Notes under the pieces: generated by a model | Database searches by the model: none | What the model saw: only the letters and a program-made list of their open reading frames with translations | What the model was told of the DNA's origin: nothing | Translations under genes and position numbers: made by a program | Shown here: piece by piece, positions 15,597 to 23,629 of the stretch | Layout: the number at the start of each line of letters is the position of its first letter | How positions within the stretch are numbered: position 1 is the first letter of the stretch | DNA from: SIG710 sp045605745 | GTDB lineage: Bacteria; Bacillota; Clostridia; Oscillospirales; CAG-272 | DNA length: 29,809 bases | Direction of reading: 5' to 3' | Assembly (NCBI GenBank): GCA_045605745.1 | Contig: JAZUQN010000046.1 | Span: 1 to 29,809 of the forward strand

Positions 15597-16038
15597 TTAG
15601 ATACATTCCTTTCACTGTTAGTATTAGCAAATTCCATATGAGTCATTCCTTTCCCCAAATGATATCGCTATGTATATTTTACTATGAATTTCCCCTCTTT
15701 TCAACGCACAAATATTGGCAAAGAGGGGGTATTGGTATTATATGGTAATTTATTTTCCAAATTATTCAGCAAATCGAAAAATTTATATAAAAAAGGCCGA
15801 TTTGAAAAACAATCGACCATTTAATGCTAAACTTCAACCGAAGAATCCGAGCTTCGCAAGGCGATGATTAAGAGGCTGCACGAAAGCTTATGGAAATTCA
15901 AGAATTGCTATAAATAACAATGGACGAGTATCGAAAGCTACTCGCCCCTTGTTATTTATATTATCCAATCCATTTGTTTTAAGAACTCAGGAGCTTTTCG
16001 GGGTGTTTGTTGACTTAATTTAAAAGTTATGGTCAAGC
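15597..16038 (-). other. 442-bp intergenic stretch with a long hairpin and no gene
   Basis: I find no convincing gene. From right to left it follows the SpoVAF/GerAA-like stop. It contains a large imperfect hairpin (15910-15959, outer arms ATAAATAACAA and TTGTTATTTAT, inner arms CGAGTA and TACTCG). Next come about 90 bases of more GC-rich sequence (15840-15900) with short open stretches in both directions but no start site, and then a terminator (15788-15818). The part at 15597-15787 is the A/T-rich upstream region of the SleB-like gene. It could hold a small RNA or a decayed gene. Confidence 0.5.
15788..15818 (-). terminator. Intrinsic terminator downstream of the SpoVAF/GerAA-like gene
   Basis: On the minus strand GGTCGATT pairs with AATCGGCC (one G-U pair, 15795-15818), followed by TTTTTTATATAAATTTTT. 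It is about 220 bases past the stop at 16039, leaving a long 3' region or a separate small transcript. Confidence 0.75.
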
Positions 16039-17460
16039 TCAGTTTTTTTCGGATTTTTTCAATCTTATATAAAGGCTTAATAGGGCCTTTCCGTTAAAAG
16101 GAAGCAAAGGATAGAGATATGAGCGTCTGCCATTTGCGGTTTTGTTTGTACATATAAGAATAAATGTTAAAACTATTCCTGCAATATACCCCCACACATT
16201 AAATATAGCAGTTAAAATGAGAATAACAACTCTCAAGAACTTGAAAGCATATCCAAGCTCATAGCTGGTTTGCGTAAATGTGGCAATAGAAACATAAGCC
16301 ATATACAAGATAACCTCAGGAATAAGCCAACCCACTCCAACAGCGAAATCACCAAGAATCAATCCTCCCACAATTGATAAGGAATTTGCCAGCATATTTG
16401 GAGTGTTCATCGAGGCAAGCTTAAGGCCGTCAAGTATAAATTCAACAACAAGCAATTGGGCTATTATCGGTATTTTTGCCTCAGAGGTGGGAAGCGTAAA
16501 GCTTAGCCATGATGGTACAATACTTGGATTCATTATAAATAGATACCATGTGGGAATTAAAACAAGCGTTGAAAGAAAGACAATATGCCTTACAAGTCTG
16601 AGATAACTGCCTGTTAATGGGGGATAATAAAAATCATTTGTCTCCTGCATAAAATCAAAGATAGATGTGGGAAGTATCATTGCCTCAGGAGAGTTGTCAC
16701 AAAGGATTATAATACTCCCCTCAAGGATCTGAGCAACCGCAGCATCCGGACGCTCGGTGTTTCTTATTTTTGGAAACGGGTTATACCACCTGCTCTTCAC
16801 AAGACATTCCGTGAGCGATTGATGGCTCAGCGCAAGCGATCCGGTATCGATATCTTTTAGTCTTTTCTTAAGATATTCAACATAATCAATATCGGCTTTA
16901 TCTGCCATATAACAAATTGCTATATCCGTTTTCGTGTGTCTGCCAACAGAAACATAAGACATTGTCAGCGATGTGTCTCTAATACGGCGGCGAATAAGAG
17001 CAGTATTTGAAATAAGAGTTTCAACAAAACCATCCCTTGCTCCTCGCATAACTCTGTCATTTTCAGGCTCTTCAGTTCCTCTTGCAGGATATGACCTTGA
17101 GTCTATCAAAATTGCCTTATCCTCAAAGCGGCTTCCTATCATTAAGGTTGCACCGCTAAGCATTGTACTGATCATTTTATCAAGATCTTCTGTAACCTCT
17201 GCCTCCACATAGGGCATATGAGCCCTGAGAAAGTTATCAGCGCAATCCTTTGAAGGCTCCCCAAGTCCTTTGAGCGAAAGAAAATATATCATCAGCTTGC
17301 CCATAACCGTGTCCTTAACAAAGCCGTCAATATAATACATCGTTATTTCATCTTCACCGATCTTCATAACCTTTTTCAGCATATCAAAGCTTTCGTCAAT
17401 ACGCAGTGTTTTATCAAGATGAGCAACATTCTCTCTATAAAATTTGCTTAATCTTCTCAT
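16039..17460 (-). CDS. Spore germination protein, SpoVAF / GerA A-subunit family
   Basis: A 473-residue protein of the GerA family. The soluble N-terminal half starts RENVAHLDKTLRIDESFD and has MYYIDGFVKDTVMGKLM near residue 45, a phrase typical of SpoVAF, plus GSIIILCDNSPEAMILP near 245. The C-terminal half has about five membrane segments from residue 285 onward. GerA A-subunits sit in the inner spore membrane and take part in sensing germinants; SpoVAF acts as an accessory. No B or C subunit gene is adjacent, which also favours SpoVAF. The start at 17460 follows GTGAGGTGG; an upstream ATG at 17487 has no such site. It is followed by the SleB-like gene on the same strand. Confidence 0.88.
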   Translation of the reverse strand: MRRLSKFYRENVAHLDKTLRIDESFDMLKKVMKIGEDEITMYYIDGFVKDTVMGKLMIYFLSLKGLGEPSKDCADNFLRAHMPYVEAEVTEDLDKMISTMLSGATLMIGSRFEDKAILIDSRSYPARGTEEPENDRVMRGARDGFVETLISNTALIRRRIRDTSLTMSYVSVGRHTKTDIAICYMADKADIDYVEYLKKRLKDIDTGSLALSHQSLTECLVKSRWYNPFPKIRNTERPDAAVAQILEGSIIILCDNSPEAMILPTSIFDFMQETNDFYYPPLTGSYLRLVRHIVFLSTLVLIPTWYLFIMNPSIVPSWLSFTLPTSEAKIPIIAQLLVVEFILDGLKLASMNTPNMLANSLSIVGGLILGDFAVGVGWLIPEVILYMAYVSIATFTQTSYELGYAFKFLRVVILILTAIFNVWGYIAGIVLTFILICTNKTANGRRSYLYPLLPFNGKALLSLYIRLKKSEKN

Positions 17461-17600
17461 AGCCACCTCACTAAAGTTAATTATCATTATTTTGCATCTA
17501 AAATAGGTTTTTTATTACAAAAACAATCGGTATATTTTACCTTTTTGCAGAATAAATTTTAATAGTTACTTTACGAAACGGTTGAAAGGTGGTATAATTT

Positions 17601-18893
17601 ATGAAGAAAACGATTTTGGTGACGGTGATAATGATGATTGCCGCATTACTCACACTCAGCATTTCAGCAAGCGAAGAAAGGGCGCCTGTCTCCCCCGGTC
17701 TATCTGTTCTCGCAGCAAACACGGATATGGCAAAAACAGCTATGGTTGGTGATAACATCGGTTTTTCTGCCGATGATTTTAAGCGTGCCCTCAACATTTC
17801 GGATATCGGAGCTTTGACGATAGTGGCGATTCCTGCCGCAAGTGAAGGTAAACTGCTGCTCGGTAGTGCATCACTTAGCGAAGGGCAAAAAATCTCCGAA
17901 GAAAACCTAAACCTGCTCACATTTGTGCCTGCATCAGACGCAGTTCGCAGCGGAAGCTTTGTTTTTTCAAGAGGCCAAGGCTATTCAATAAAATGCAATC
18001 TTCATTTTGTTGAAAAGTTAAACTATAGCCCAACAATCAGCCTTGCCTCAGATAGTTCACTTTCTGTCAGCACCCACGATATGGTTTCCACAATAGGAAA
18101 GCTGGATGCTTATGATCCGGATGGAGATAAATTTGTCTTTGAAATTGTTTCTTATCCCAAAAATGGCTCTGCGGTTCTTCTTGACAGAGAAAGCGGACAA
18201 TATGTTTATACACCCGAGGGCAGTTATACCGGAAAAGATAGCTTTTCATATGTAGCAAGAGACATATACGGCAATTATTCTGCGGCAGCAAAGGTTTCGA
18301 TAAATATAGAAAAGCGCAGAAGTGCTGTTACATTTGGGGACATTGATGATTGCAATGTTTATAATGCCGCACTCACAATGACCGAAAACTCTCTAATGAG
18401 CGGAACTGTAATCGACGGCATCACATATTTCTCCCCGGATCAAAGCATTAGCCGTGCAGAATTTCTCTCTCTTGCAATGAGAGCGGCGGGAATCAGCGAT
18501 CCGGGAAGCGCTGTCAAAACAGTTTTCTCCGACGATGATGATATCCCAAACAATTTAAAAGGTTATGTCAGCACAGCATATAGCCTTGGGTTTATAAATG
18601 GGTCCGAAATAGACGGTGAGCTTTGCTTTTTACCAAACACTACAATAACAAGGGCAGAGGCCGCAGTTATGGTAAACAGCATCATATCTGACTCTAAAAA
18701 GGTTGAGAAGCCTATTATAATGCCTGTATTTGCTGACAACAGCGCACTACCCTTTTGGGCAAGCGATGCCATCTATTCTATGAATTCTATGGGAGTGCTT
18801 CAGACCCTTGGCGGATATGCTTCACCAAATTCAATAGTTAATCGAGGCGAGGCAGCCCAGATGCTTGCAGCAGTTTTAAATATTTTTAAATAA
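17601..18893 (+). CDS. Secreted protein with cadherin/Ig-like domain and three SLH domains
   Basis: A 430-residue surface protein. Residues 1-23 are a signal peptide (MKKTILVTVIMMIAALLTLS, cleavage probably near ISA-SEE). Residues about 28-130 repeat a theme seen in clostridial surface proteins (GKLLLGSASLSEGQ, LTFVPASD). Residues about 133-238 are a cadherin-like or Ig-like fold (DPDGDKFVFEIV, PKNGSAVL, YTPEGSYTGKDSFSY). Three S-layer homology repeats follow, near 248-305, 312-370 and 375-430, each with the RAEF, RAEA or RGEA motif. SLH domains bind pyruvylated wall polymers. The ATG follows AAAGGTGG. The CYTH gene starts 12 bp later, so the two form an operon. Confidence 0.88.
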   Translation: MKKTILVTVIMMIAALLTLSISASEERAPVSPGLSVLAANTDMAKTAMVGDNIGFSADDFKRALNISDIGALTIVAIPAASEGKLLLGSASLSEGQKISEENLNLLTFVPASDAVRSGSFVFSRGQGYSIKCNLHFVEKLNYSPTISLASDSSLSVSTHDMVSTIGKLDAYDPDGDKFVFEIVSYPKNGSAVLLDRESGQYVYTPEGSYTGKDSFSYVARDIYGNYSAAAKVSINIEKRRSAVTFGDIDDCNVYNAALTMTENSLMSGTVIDGITYFSPDQSISRAEFLSLAMRAAGISDPGSAVKTVFSDDDDIPNNLKGYVSTAYSLGFINGSEIDGELCFLPNTTITRAEAAVMVNSIISDSKKVEKPIIMPVFADNSALPFWASDAIYSMNSMGVLQTLGGYASPNSIVNRGEAAQMLAAVLNIFK

Positions 18894-18905
18894 CGGAGAT
18901 ATATA

Positions 18906-19409
18906 ATGAATTTAAAAAACAAAGAAATAGAAAAGAAGTTTTTAATCGAGTATCCGGCAAATGACATTCTATCGAACATTCCACCCGAAGATAGGAGTCA
19001 TATTATCCAAACATATCTTTTATCTGAGGAAAGCATAACAGCCCGTGTTCGTCTTCGCAGATATAAAGACACGGTCAGATATTATAAAACCGAAAAGAAG
19101 CACATAAGCGATATGTCCTCCTATGAGGACGAAAAAGAGATCAGCCTTAGCGATTACAAATCCGAGCTCAAAAACGCAGACCCAAAAAGATGTCCTATCG
19201 AAAAGGAACGACTTATTCTCCGAAACGGAGGGCACCTGTTTGAAATCGACATCTATCCTTTCTGGAGTGACAGAGCTATTATGGAAGTAGAGCTTCAAAG
19301 CGAGGACGAAGAATTTGAGATTCCAAATGGAATAAGGATACTCCGTGATGTAACAAGCGACCGCAGATATAAAAATGCTGCGCTTGCAAAAGAAATCCCT
19401 ACTGACTAA
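18906..19409 (+). CDS. CYTH domain protein
   Basis: A 167-residue protein with the CYTH signature EXEXK at residues 7-11 (EIEKK). Basic and acidic strand residues follow, such as ARVRLRR, YYKTEKKH, YEDEKEIS, FEIDIYPFW and AIMEVEL, that line the triphosphate tunnel. CYTH enzymes hydrolyse tripolyphosphate or thiamine triphosphate, or act as class IV adenylate cyclases, with a divalent metal. The short clostridial type is usually called a CYTH or triphosphate tunnel protein; the substrate is unknown. The ATG follows ACGGAG. It is 12 bp behind the SLH gene and shares its transcript. Confidence 0.88.
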   Translation: MNLKNKEIEKKFLIEYPANDILSNIPPEDRSHIIQTYLLSEESITARVRLRRYKDTVRYYKTEKKHISDMSSYEDEKEISLSDYKSELKNADPKRCPIEKERLILRNGGHLFEIDIYPFWSDRAIMEVELQSEDEEFEIPNGIRILRDVTSDRRYKNAALAKEIPTD

Positions 19410-19412
19410 CAT

Positions 19413-19456
19413 AATAAAGCCGCCAATTGGTGCTCCAATGGGCGGCTTTATTTATC
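19413..19456. terminator. Bidirectional terminator between CYTH and ychF
   Basis: AATAAAGCCGCC and GGCGGCTTTATT form a 12-bp stem (19413-19452). An inner ATTGG/CCAAT helix closes on a TGCT loop. A/T tracts on both sides suit the two convergent genes. Confidence 0.85.
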
Positions 19457-19468
19457 TGTTTATAAGTA

Positions 19469-20563
19469 TTATACATTAAATCTAAAAAGAACTATATCGC
19501 CGTCTGCAATGACATATTCCTTGCCCTCACTGCGCATAAGTCCCTGCTCTTTTGCTGCGTTCATTGTGCCGCATTTCATAAGATCGTCATATGCAACTAT
19601 CTCGGCACGGATAAATCCACGCTCAAAATCACTGTGTATCTTACCTGCCGCCTGAGGAGCTTTTGTTCCCTTTGTTATGGTCCAAGCGCGAACTTCTTTT
19701 GGCCCGGCTGTGAGATAGCTTATAAGGCCAAGCAATGTATAGCTTGCCTTAATAAGACGGTCAAGACCGCTTTCAGCTATTCCAAGATCCTCAAGGAACA
19801 CAGCTTTTTCATCTGCAGGAAGCTCCGCTATCTCCGCTTCAATACCTGCGCAAATAGCCATGACCTGTGCGTGCTCGCTTTCGGCGTGCGCCTTCAGCTT
19901 CATATACATTTCATTTCCTGTGGGCTCACTGCCTGCCTCATCCTCGCTCACATTGGCAACATATATGATAGGCTTAAAAGTTAGCAGATTGGCTTCAGCT
20001 ATAAACGCAAGCTCATCATCACTAAGCTCAAGTGCACGGGCACATTTTCCCTCTTCAAGCCCTGCATAAACCTTTTCAAGAGCCTCCAGCTCCGGTGCAA
20101 GAGTCTTATCCCCCTTCATTGCCTTGCGAACTCTATCCATTCTTCGCTCAAGAATCTCCATATCTGAAAAGATAAGCTCAAGGTTAATGGTTTCAAGGTC
20201 GCGCATTGGGTCGATCGCACCGTCAACATGGATAATATTATCATCATTAAAGCAACGAATAACATGGAGTATCGCATCCACCTCCCTGATGTGAGACAGA
20301 AACTTATTTCCAAGTCCTTCCCCCTTTGAGGCACCTCTGACAAGGCCCGCAATATCAACAAATTCAATAACAGCAGGGGTATATTTTTCGGGATTATACA
20401 TTTCAGCAAGAACATCAAGACGGCTATCCGGAACGGCAACGATGCCTACATTCGGCTCAATTGTGCAGAAAGGATAGTTCGCAGATTCAGCACCGGCATT
20501 TGTCAGTGCATTAAAAAGTGTACTTTTACCAACATTAGGGAGTCCAACTATACCAAATTTCAT
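19469..20563 (-). CDS. ychF: Redox-regulated ATPase YchF (Obg family)
   Basis: A 364-residue protein, the normal YchF length. It has the P-loop GLPNVGKST (7-15), the IAGLVRGASKGEGLGNKFL switch region, and NVSE in place of NKxD, the feature that makes YchF prefer ATP over GTP. The C-terminal TGS-like domain includes GPKEVRAWTITKGTKAPQAA and ends in FRFNV. YchF binds ribosomes and affects stress responses and start-site selection. I start at the ATG at 20563, where MKFGIVGLPN begins and TCAGGAGA lies upstream; earlier in-frame codons lie in the leader. A promoter is at 20601-20629. It is a single gene. Confidence 0.96.
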   Translation of the reverse strand: MKFGIVGLPNVGKSTLFNALTNAGAESANYPFCTIEPNVGIVAVPDSRLDVLAEMYNPEKYTPAVIEFVDIAGLVRGASKGEGLGNKFLSHIREVDAILHVIRCFNDDNIIHVDGAIDPMRDLETINLELIFSDMEILERRMDRVRKAMKGDKTLAPELEALEKVYAGLEEGKCARALELSDDELAFIAEANLLTFKPIIYVANVSEDEAGSEPTGNEMYMKLKAHAESEHAQVMAICAGIEAEIAELPADEKAVFLEDLGIAESGLDRLIKASYTLLGLISYLTAGPKEVRAWTITKGTKAPQAAGKIHSDFERGFIRAEIVAYDDLMKCGTMNAAKEQGLMRSEGKEYVIADGDIVLFRFNV

Positions 20564-20600
20564 TAATAATAATTTCTCCTGACATAATACTTCATGGTAT

Positions 20601-20629
20601 ATTATAAACCACAAGCCGCATTTTTTCAA
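20601..20629 (-). promoter_or_regulatory. Sigma-A promoter of ychF
   Basis: TTGAAA (20624-20629) and TATAAT (20601-20606), 17-bp spacing, minus strand. Confidence 0.8.
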
Positions 20630-20678
20630 GTACATTTATAAATTAGACTAAAAAAATTTTATTTTTTTGTAAAAATTA

Positions 20679-20707
20679 TTTACATTTTCATTAAAATGTG
20701 TTATAAT
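20679..20707 (+). promoter_or_regulatory. Promoter of the response-regulator operon with a dyad in the spacer
   Basis: TTTACA (20679-20684) and TATAAT (20702-20707), 17-bp spacing. A perfect inverted repeat, ACATTTT-CATT-AAAATGT (20682-20699), fills the spacer and may be a regulator site. About 138 bases of leader follow before the ATG at 20852; I see no known riboswitch in it. Confidence 0.75.
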
Positions 20708-20851
20708 ATTGAACTGGATATGAGTTTTTGCACACAATTTCTTCATTTTTACGACAAAATTCCGCTAACTTTCAAAAAACATTCACATGGTTTTCCCATT
20801 GAAGGCTTAAAATGGTATCATAAGACAAAACATATAACGGAGGTACACGAT

Positions 20852-21544
20852 ATGATGGACACAAAAATTCTTCTTATAGATGATGATGCAAATATTTGCG
20901 ACCTTGTTAAAATATATCTTGAAAATGAAGGATATGAGGTTAAGGTTGCAACCGATGGAATCGAAGGTCTGAGCTATTTCAAAATGTATGAGCCTGATCT
21001 GGTGCTCCTTGACATAATGCTTCCCAAAAAGGATGGCTGGCAGGTTTGCCGCGAGATAAGAGAGCAATCCTCAAAGCCGATAATTATGATCACTGCAAAA
21101 AGTGAAGTTTTTGATAAGGTTCTCGGTCTTGAGCTTGGCGCAGATGATTTTATCGTTAAGCCCTTCAATGTAAAAGAGCTTTCCGCAAGAGTTAAGGCTG
21201 TGCTCCGCCGTTATAATGCTCATTCTTCTCAGAGCAATGATGATGTTATAAAATTTGAAAACATAGAGATAAGCCTGCAGAAATATGAACTTAAGCTTGG
21301 CGGAAAAAGCGTTGATGTTCCCCCAAAGGAGCTTGAGCTTCTATATTTTCTTGCATCAAATTCAAACCATGTTTTCACACGCGATCAGCTTCTGGACAAG
21401 GTTTGGGGCTTTGACTATCTCGGTGACTCAAGAACGGTTGATGTTCATGTTAAACGCCTTCGCGAAAAGCTTGACGGTGTCTCCGATAAATGGATACTCA
21501 AAACCGTTTGGGGCGTGGGCTATAAATTCGAGCTTTTAGCATAA
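20852..21544 (+). CDS. OmpR/PhoB-family response regulator
   Basis: A 230-residue regulator. The receiver domain has the acidic pair D10-D12, the phosphoacceptor Asp54 (LVLLDIMLP), Thr81 and Lys103 (IVKPFN). The C-terminal winged helix (about 128-228) has PPKELELLYFLASN, DQLLDKVWGFDY, SRTVDVHVKRLREKL and VWGVGYKF. It binds DNA as a phosphorylated dimer. The ATG at 20852 lies seven bases after GGAGGT; the longer in-frame reading to 20696 overlaps the -10 box at 20702-20707 and is rejected. It is first in an operon with a sensorless kinase and HtrA. The closest general type is WalR/CssR/PhoP. Confidence 0.93.
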   Translation: MMDTKILLIDDDANICDLVKIYLENEGYEVKVATDGIEGLSYFKMYEPDLVLLDIMLPKKDGWQVCREIREQSSKPIIMITAKSEVFDKVLGLELGADDFIVKPFNVKELSARVKAVLRRYNAHSSQSNDDVIKFENIEISLQKYELKLGGKSVDVPPKELELLYFLASNSNHVFTRDQLLDKVWGFDYLGDSRTVDVHVKRLREKLDGVSDKWILKTVWGVGYKFELLA

Positions 21545-21552
21545 GATTTTTG

Positions 21553-21587
21553 TTTACGCCGATGCAATAGCATTGGCGTAAAATTTT
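21553..21587 (+). terminator. Hairpin between the response regulator and kinase genes
   Basis: TTTACGCCGATGC (21553-21565) pairs with GCATTGGCGTAAA (21570-21582), one G-U pair, AATA loop, followed only by ATTTTG. The short T run suggests partial termination or an mRNA stability element rather than a full stop. Confidence 0.5.
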
Positions 21588-21606
21588 GAAAAGACGGTAA
21601 ACTGCT

Positions 21607-22290
21607 ATGAATGAGAAAAAGGATTCTGCCAAAGAGCTGATAGCATTGATATCGGCTTCAGTACATGATATGAAAACTCCGCTAACCTCCATCGCCGGAT
21701 TTGCCGATGCAATTATCGACGGGAAAATTCCGGATGATCAAAGGAACCACTATCTCGGTGTGATAAGAGATGAGGCCGGCAGACTTGAGAAAATTTGTGA
21801 GGAGCTGCTTGATGCCTCCAAAATCGAAACCGGAACTTTAAATTTCTCATTTTCACCATTTGATATATGTGAATGTGCAAGGAGAGTCATTATCTCCCTT
21901 GAAACTCGAATTGCATCAAAAAAGCTTGATCTTCTCTTTAAAACAGATCGAGACAGTATCATTGCTCTTGGTGACGAAGGCGCAATAACAAGAGTTCTGT
22001 ATAATATCTTAGAAAATGCGGTAAAATTCTCATATACAAAAGGAAAGCTTAGTATTAATATAAATGATTTTTGCGATGAAATAACTGTCTGTGTTGAAAA
22101 CACGGGAGAAGGAATGTCAAAGACAGATGTCGAAGATGTCTTTCTTCCGTTTTACAAAAGAGATAGCTCAGGCACAGGGCTTGCAATGTATATTTCAAAA
22201 AGCATAATCGATGCCCACGGCGGCAAAATATGGGCAGAAAGCACCGAGGGAGAATCCACGGCTTTTACTTTTAGAATAAACAGAGGTTAA
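21607..22290 (+). CDS. Minimal sensor histidine kinase without an input domain
   Basis: A 227-residue kinase containing only the catalytic core. The HisKA phosphoacceptor is His20 in ASVHDMKTPLTS, with the DxxT phosphatase residues intact. The HATPase domain follows, with N-box NILENAVKFS (near 130-140), G1 ENTGEGM (near 163) and G2 GTGLAMYISKSIIDAHGG (near 188-205). There is no transmembrane segment, HAMP or PAS domain, and an in-frame stop lies three codons upstream of the ATG, so the gene is not simply mis-started. The protein should be cytosolic and may sense through a partner. It follows the response regulator by 62 bp and precedes htrA by 1 bp. The G1 box has Asn where Asp is usual, as in some active kinases. 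Confidence 0.9.
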   Translation: MNEKKDSAKELIALISASVHDMKTPLTSIAGFADAIIDGKIPDDQRNHYLGVIRDEAGRLEKICEELLDASKIETGTLNFSFSPFDICECARRVIISLETRIASKKLDLLFKTDRDSIIALGDEGAITRVLYNILENAVKFSYTKGKLSININDFCDEITVCVENTGEGMSKTDVEDVFLPFYKRDSSGTGLAMYISKSIIDAHGGKIWAESTEGESTAFTFRINRG

Positions 22291-22291
22291 T

Positions 22292-23563
22292 ATGGAAGAA
22301 AACAGATTTGATTTTACCCCCGAGGAGAAGGATGATTCGATTGAAGCAAACCAAAATCCCTCCCAAACGGAAAACAAAGAACAAATAAACAATGCGCCCA
22401 TGTATGCTTTTAAATGGAGCTATGATGAGCAGGATGCGCAAAGCAGAAAAATTGCAAAGAAGAAGGAAAAAAAAGGGGCTTTGATTTACGCTATCGTGAT
22501 GACGGTTGCCTTTGCGATCTGTTTTCTGATTCTTGCAGCAGTCCTTATAGTGGATGACTTTGCAAACATAACAGAAACAAAGATAATTGAACACGAAAAA
22601 ACCATCTATGTGAGAGAATATGATAGTGAAAGCGGAGTTTTAACCATTCCGGAGATCGCTGACAAAGTAAAGCCCTCAGTTGTTGGAATAAGCGTTTCAA
22701 CTTCTTCTGCAAAAAGCATTGGAACAGGCATAATTATGACAAGCGATGGGTATATAGCAACCAACGCTCATGTTGTTGAAGATGCGGAGGAAGTTTCGGT
22801 TATAATGCTTGATGGCTCTGAGCACGGAGCGAAAATAATAGGAAAAGACGAGCTGAGCGACCTTGCAGTTGTGAAAATTGAAGGCGGTGACTACCCTGCT
22901 GCAGAATTTGGCAGCTCGGATGAGCTTATAGTTGGAGAGCTTGCAGTTGCCATTGGAACCCCATCAGGTCTTGAGCTTGCAGGAACAGTTACAAGCGGTA
23001 TAATATCTGCAATCAATAGGGACATAAAGATTTACGATGAATTGACCGGCGCATTTAAAAAAACCATGACCCTTATTCAAACAAGTGCCAGCATAAACAA
23101 GGGAAACAGCGGTGGGCCGCTTATCAACGAAAAAGGTCAGGTCATCGGCATCAATACACTAAAGCTTGCAAATGATTATGACGGTATCGGCTTTGCTATT
23201 CCGATCGACGGAGCTCTTGAAATTCTGAACAGAATAATTGAAACTGGCGAGGATATCACAGATAACAACACCTCAATTGCAAAAAAACGAGCAATAATCG
23301 GAATATCCGGAGGTGCTGTCAGCAAGGGAAATCAATTTGCGGTGTCGGGCGTTTATGTTTCAGAGATAAGCGATGGATATGATGCAGCAAATCATCTTCA
23401 AATCGGTGATATAATTATCGGCATAAACGGATATGAGGTTTTGTCTGTTGCAGATATCTCAAATGTTATCTCGGATATGACAGCCGGAGACACGGTTGAG
23501 CTAAAGGTTTACAGAAAAGGGCTTATTTTTGATGTCGAGGTTGAGCTTGGATTTGAAAAATAA
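22292..23563 (+). CDS. HtrA/DegP-type membrane serine protease with PDZ domain
   Basis: A 423-residue S1C protease. Residues 1-61 are a charged cytosolic tail; one membrane helix spans about 62-87 (ALIYAIVMTVAFAICFLILA). The trypsin-like domain follows with triad His160 (TNAHVV), Asp190 (LSDLAVV) and Ser273 (GNSGGPL). A PDZ domain occupies about 325-420 (GVYVSEISDGYDAANHLQIG, then DIIIGINGYEV). It degrades misfolded proteins outside the membrane. It starts 1 bp after the kinase stop with AGAGGT upstream, so translation is probably coupled. The pairing with a two-component system recalls CssRS control of htrA and the HtrC gene at the end of wal operons. A terminator follows at 23570. Confidence 0.93.
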   Translation: MEENRFDFTPEEKDDSIEANQNPSQTENKEQINNAPMYAFKWSYDEQDAQSRKIAKKKEKKGALIYAIVMTVAFAICFLILAAVLIVDDFANITETKIIEHEKTIYVREYDSESGVLTIPEIADKVKPSVVGISVSTSSAKSIGTGIIMTSDGYIATNAHVVEDAEEVSVIMLDGSEHGAKIIGKDELSDLAVVKIEGGDYPAAEFGSSDELIVGELAVAIGTPSGLELAGTVTSGIISAINRDIKIYDELTGAFKKTMTLIQTSASINKGNSGGPLINEKGQVIGINTLKLANDYDGIGFAIPIDGALEILNRIIETGEDITDNNTSIAKKRAIIGISGGAVSKGNQFAVSGVYVSEISDGYDAANHLQIGDIIIGINGYEVLSVADISNVISDMTAGDTVELKVYRKGLIFDVEVELGFEK

Positions 23564-23569
23564 CATTGT

Positions 23570-23605
23570 AAAAGTGCTGAGTGAAAAACTCAGCACTTTT
23601 TGTGT
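23570..23605 (+). terminator. Intrinsic terminator of htrA
   Basis: AAAAGTGCTGAGT and ACTCAGCACTTTT form a perfect 13-bp stem (23570-23600) with a GAAAA loop, followed by a T run. Confidence 0.9.
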
Positions 23606-23629
23606 TTTGCGCAATGTCTATGCTTTGCC

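Noticed and set aside
15761..16010. Weak resemblance to both ends of the dispersed repeat (CAAATCGAAAAATTTA near 15771 and CAGGAGCTTTTCGGGG near 15987).
   Set aside because: The two ends are in the wrong order for the family, no core arms are present, and the matches are short and gapped.
17570..17598. TTTACG and TATAAT with 17-bp spacing just before the SLH gene.
   Set aside because: The -10 box overlaps the ribosome-binding region and would place the start site inside codon 2, so it cannot drive translation from the ATG at 17601; likely a chance match.
20714..20851. Long leader of the response-regulator operon as a riboswitch.
   Set aside because: A/T-rich with no recognisable aptamer core and no terminator hairpin before the start codon.
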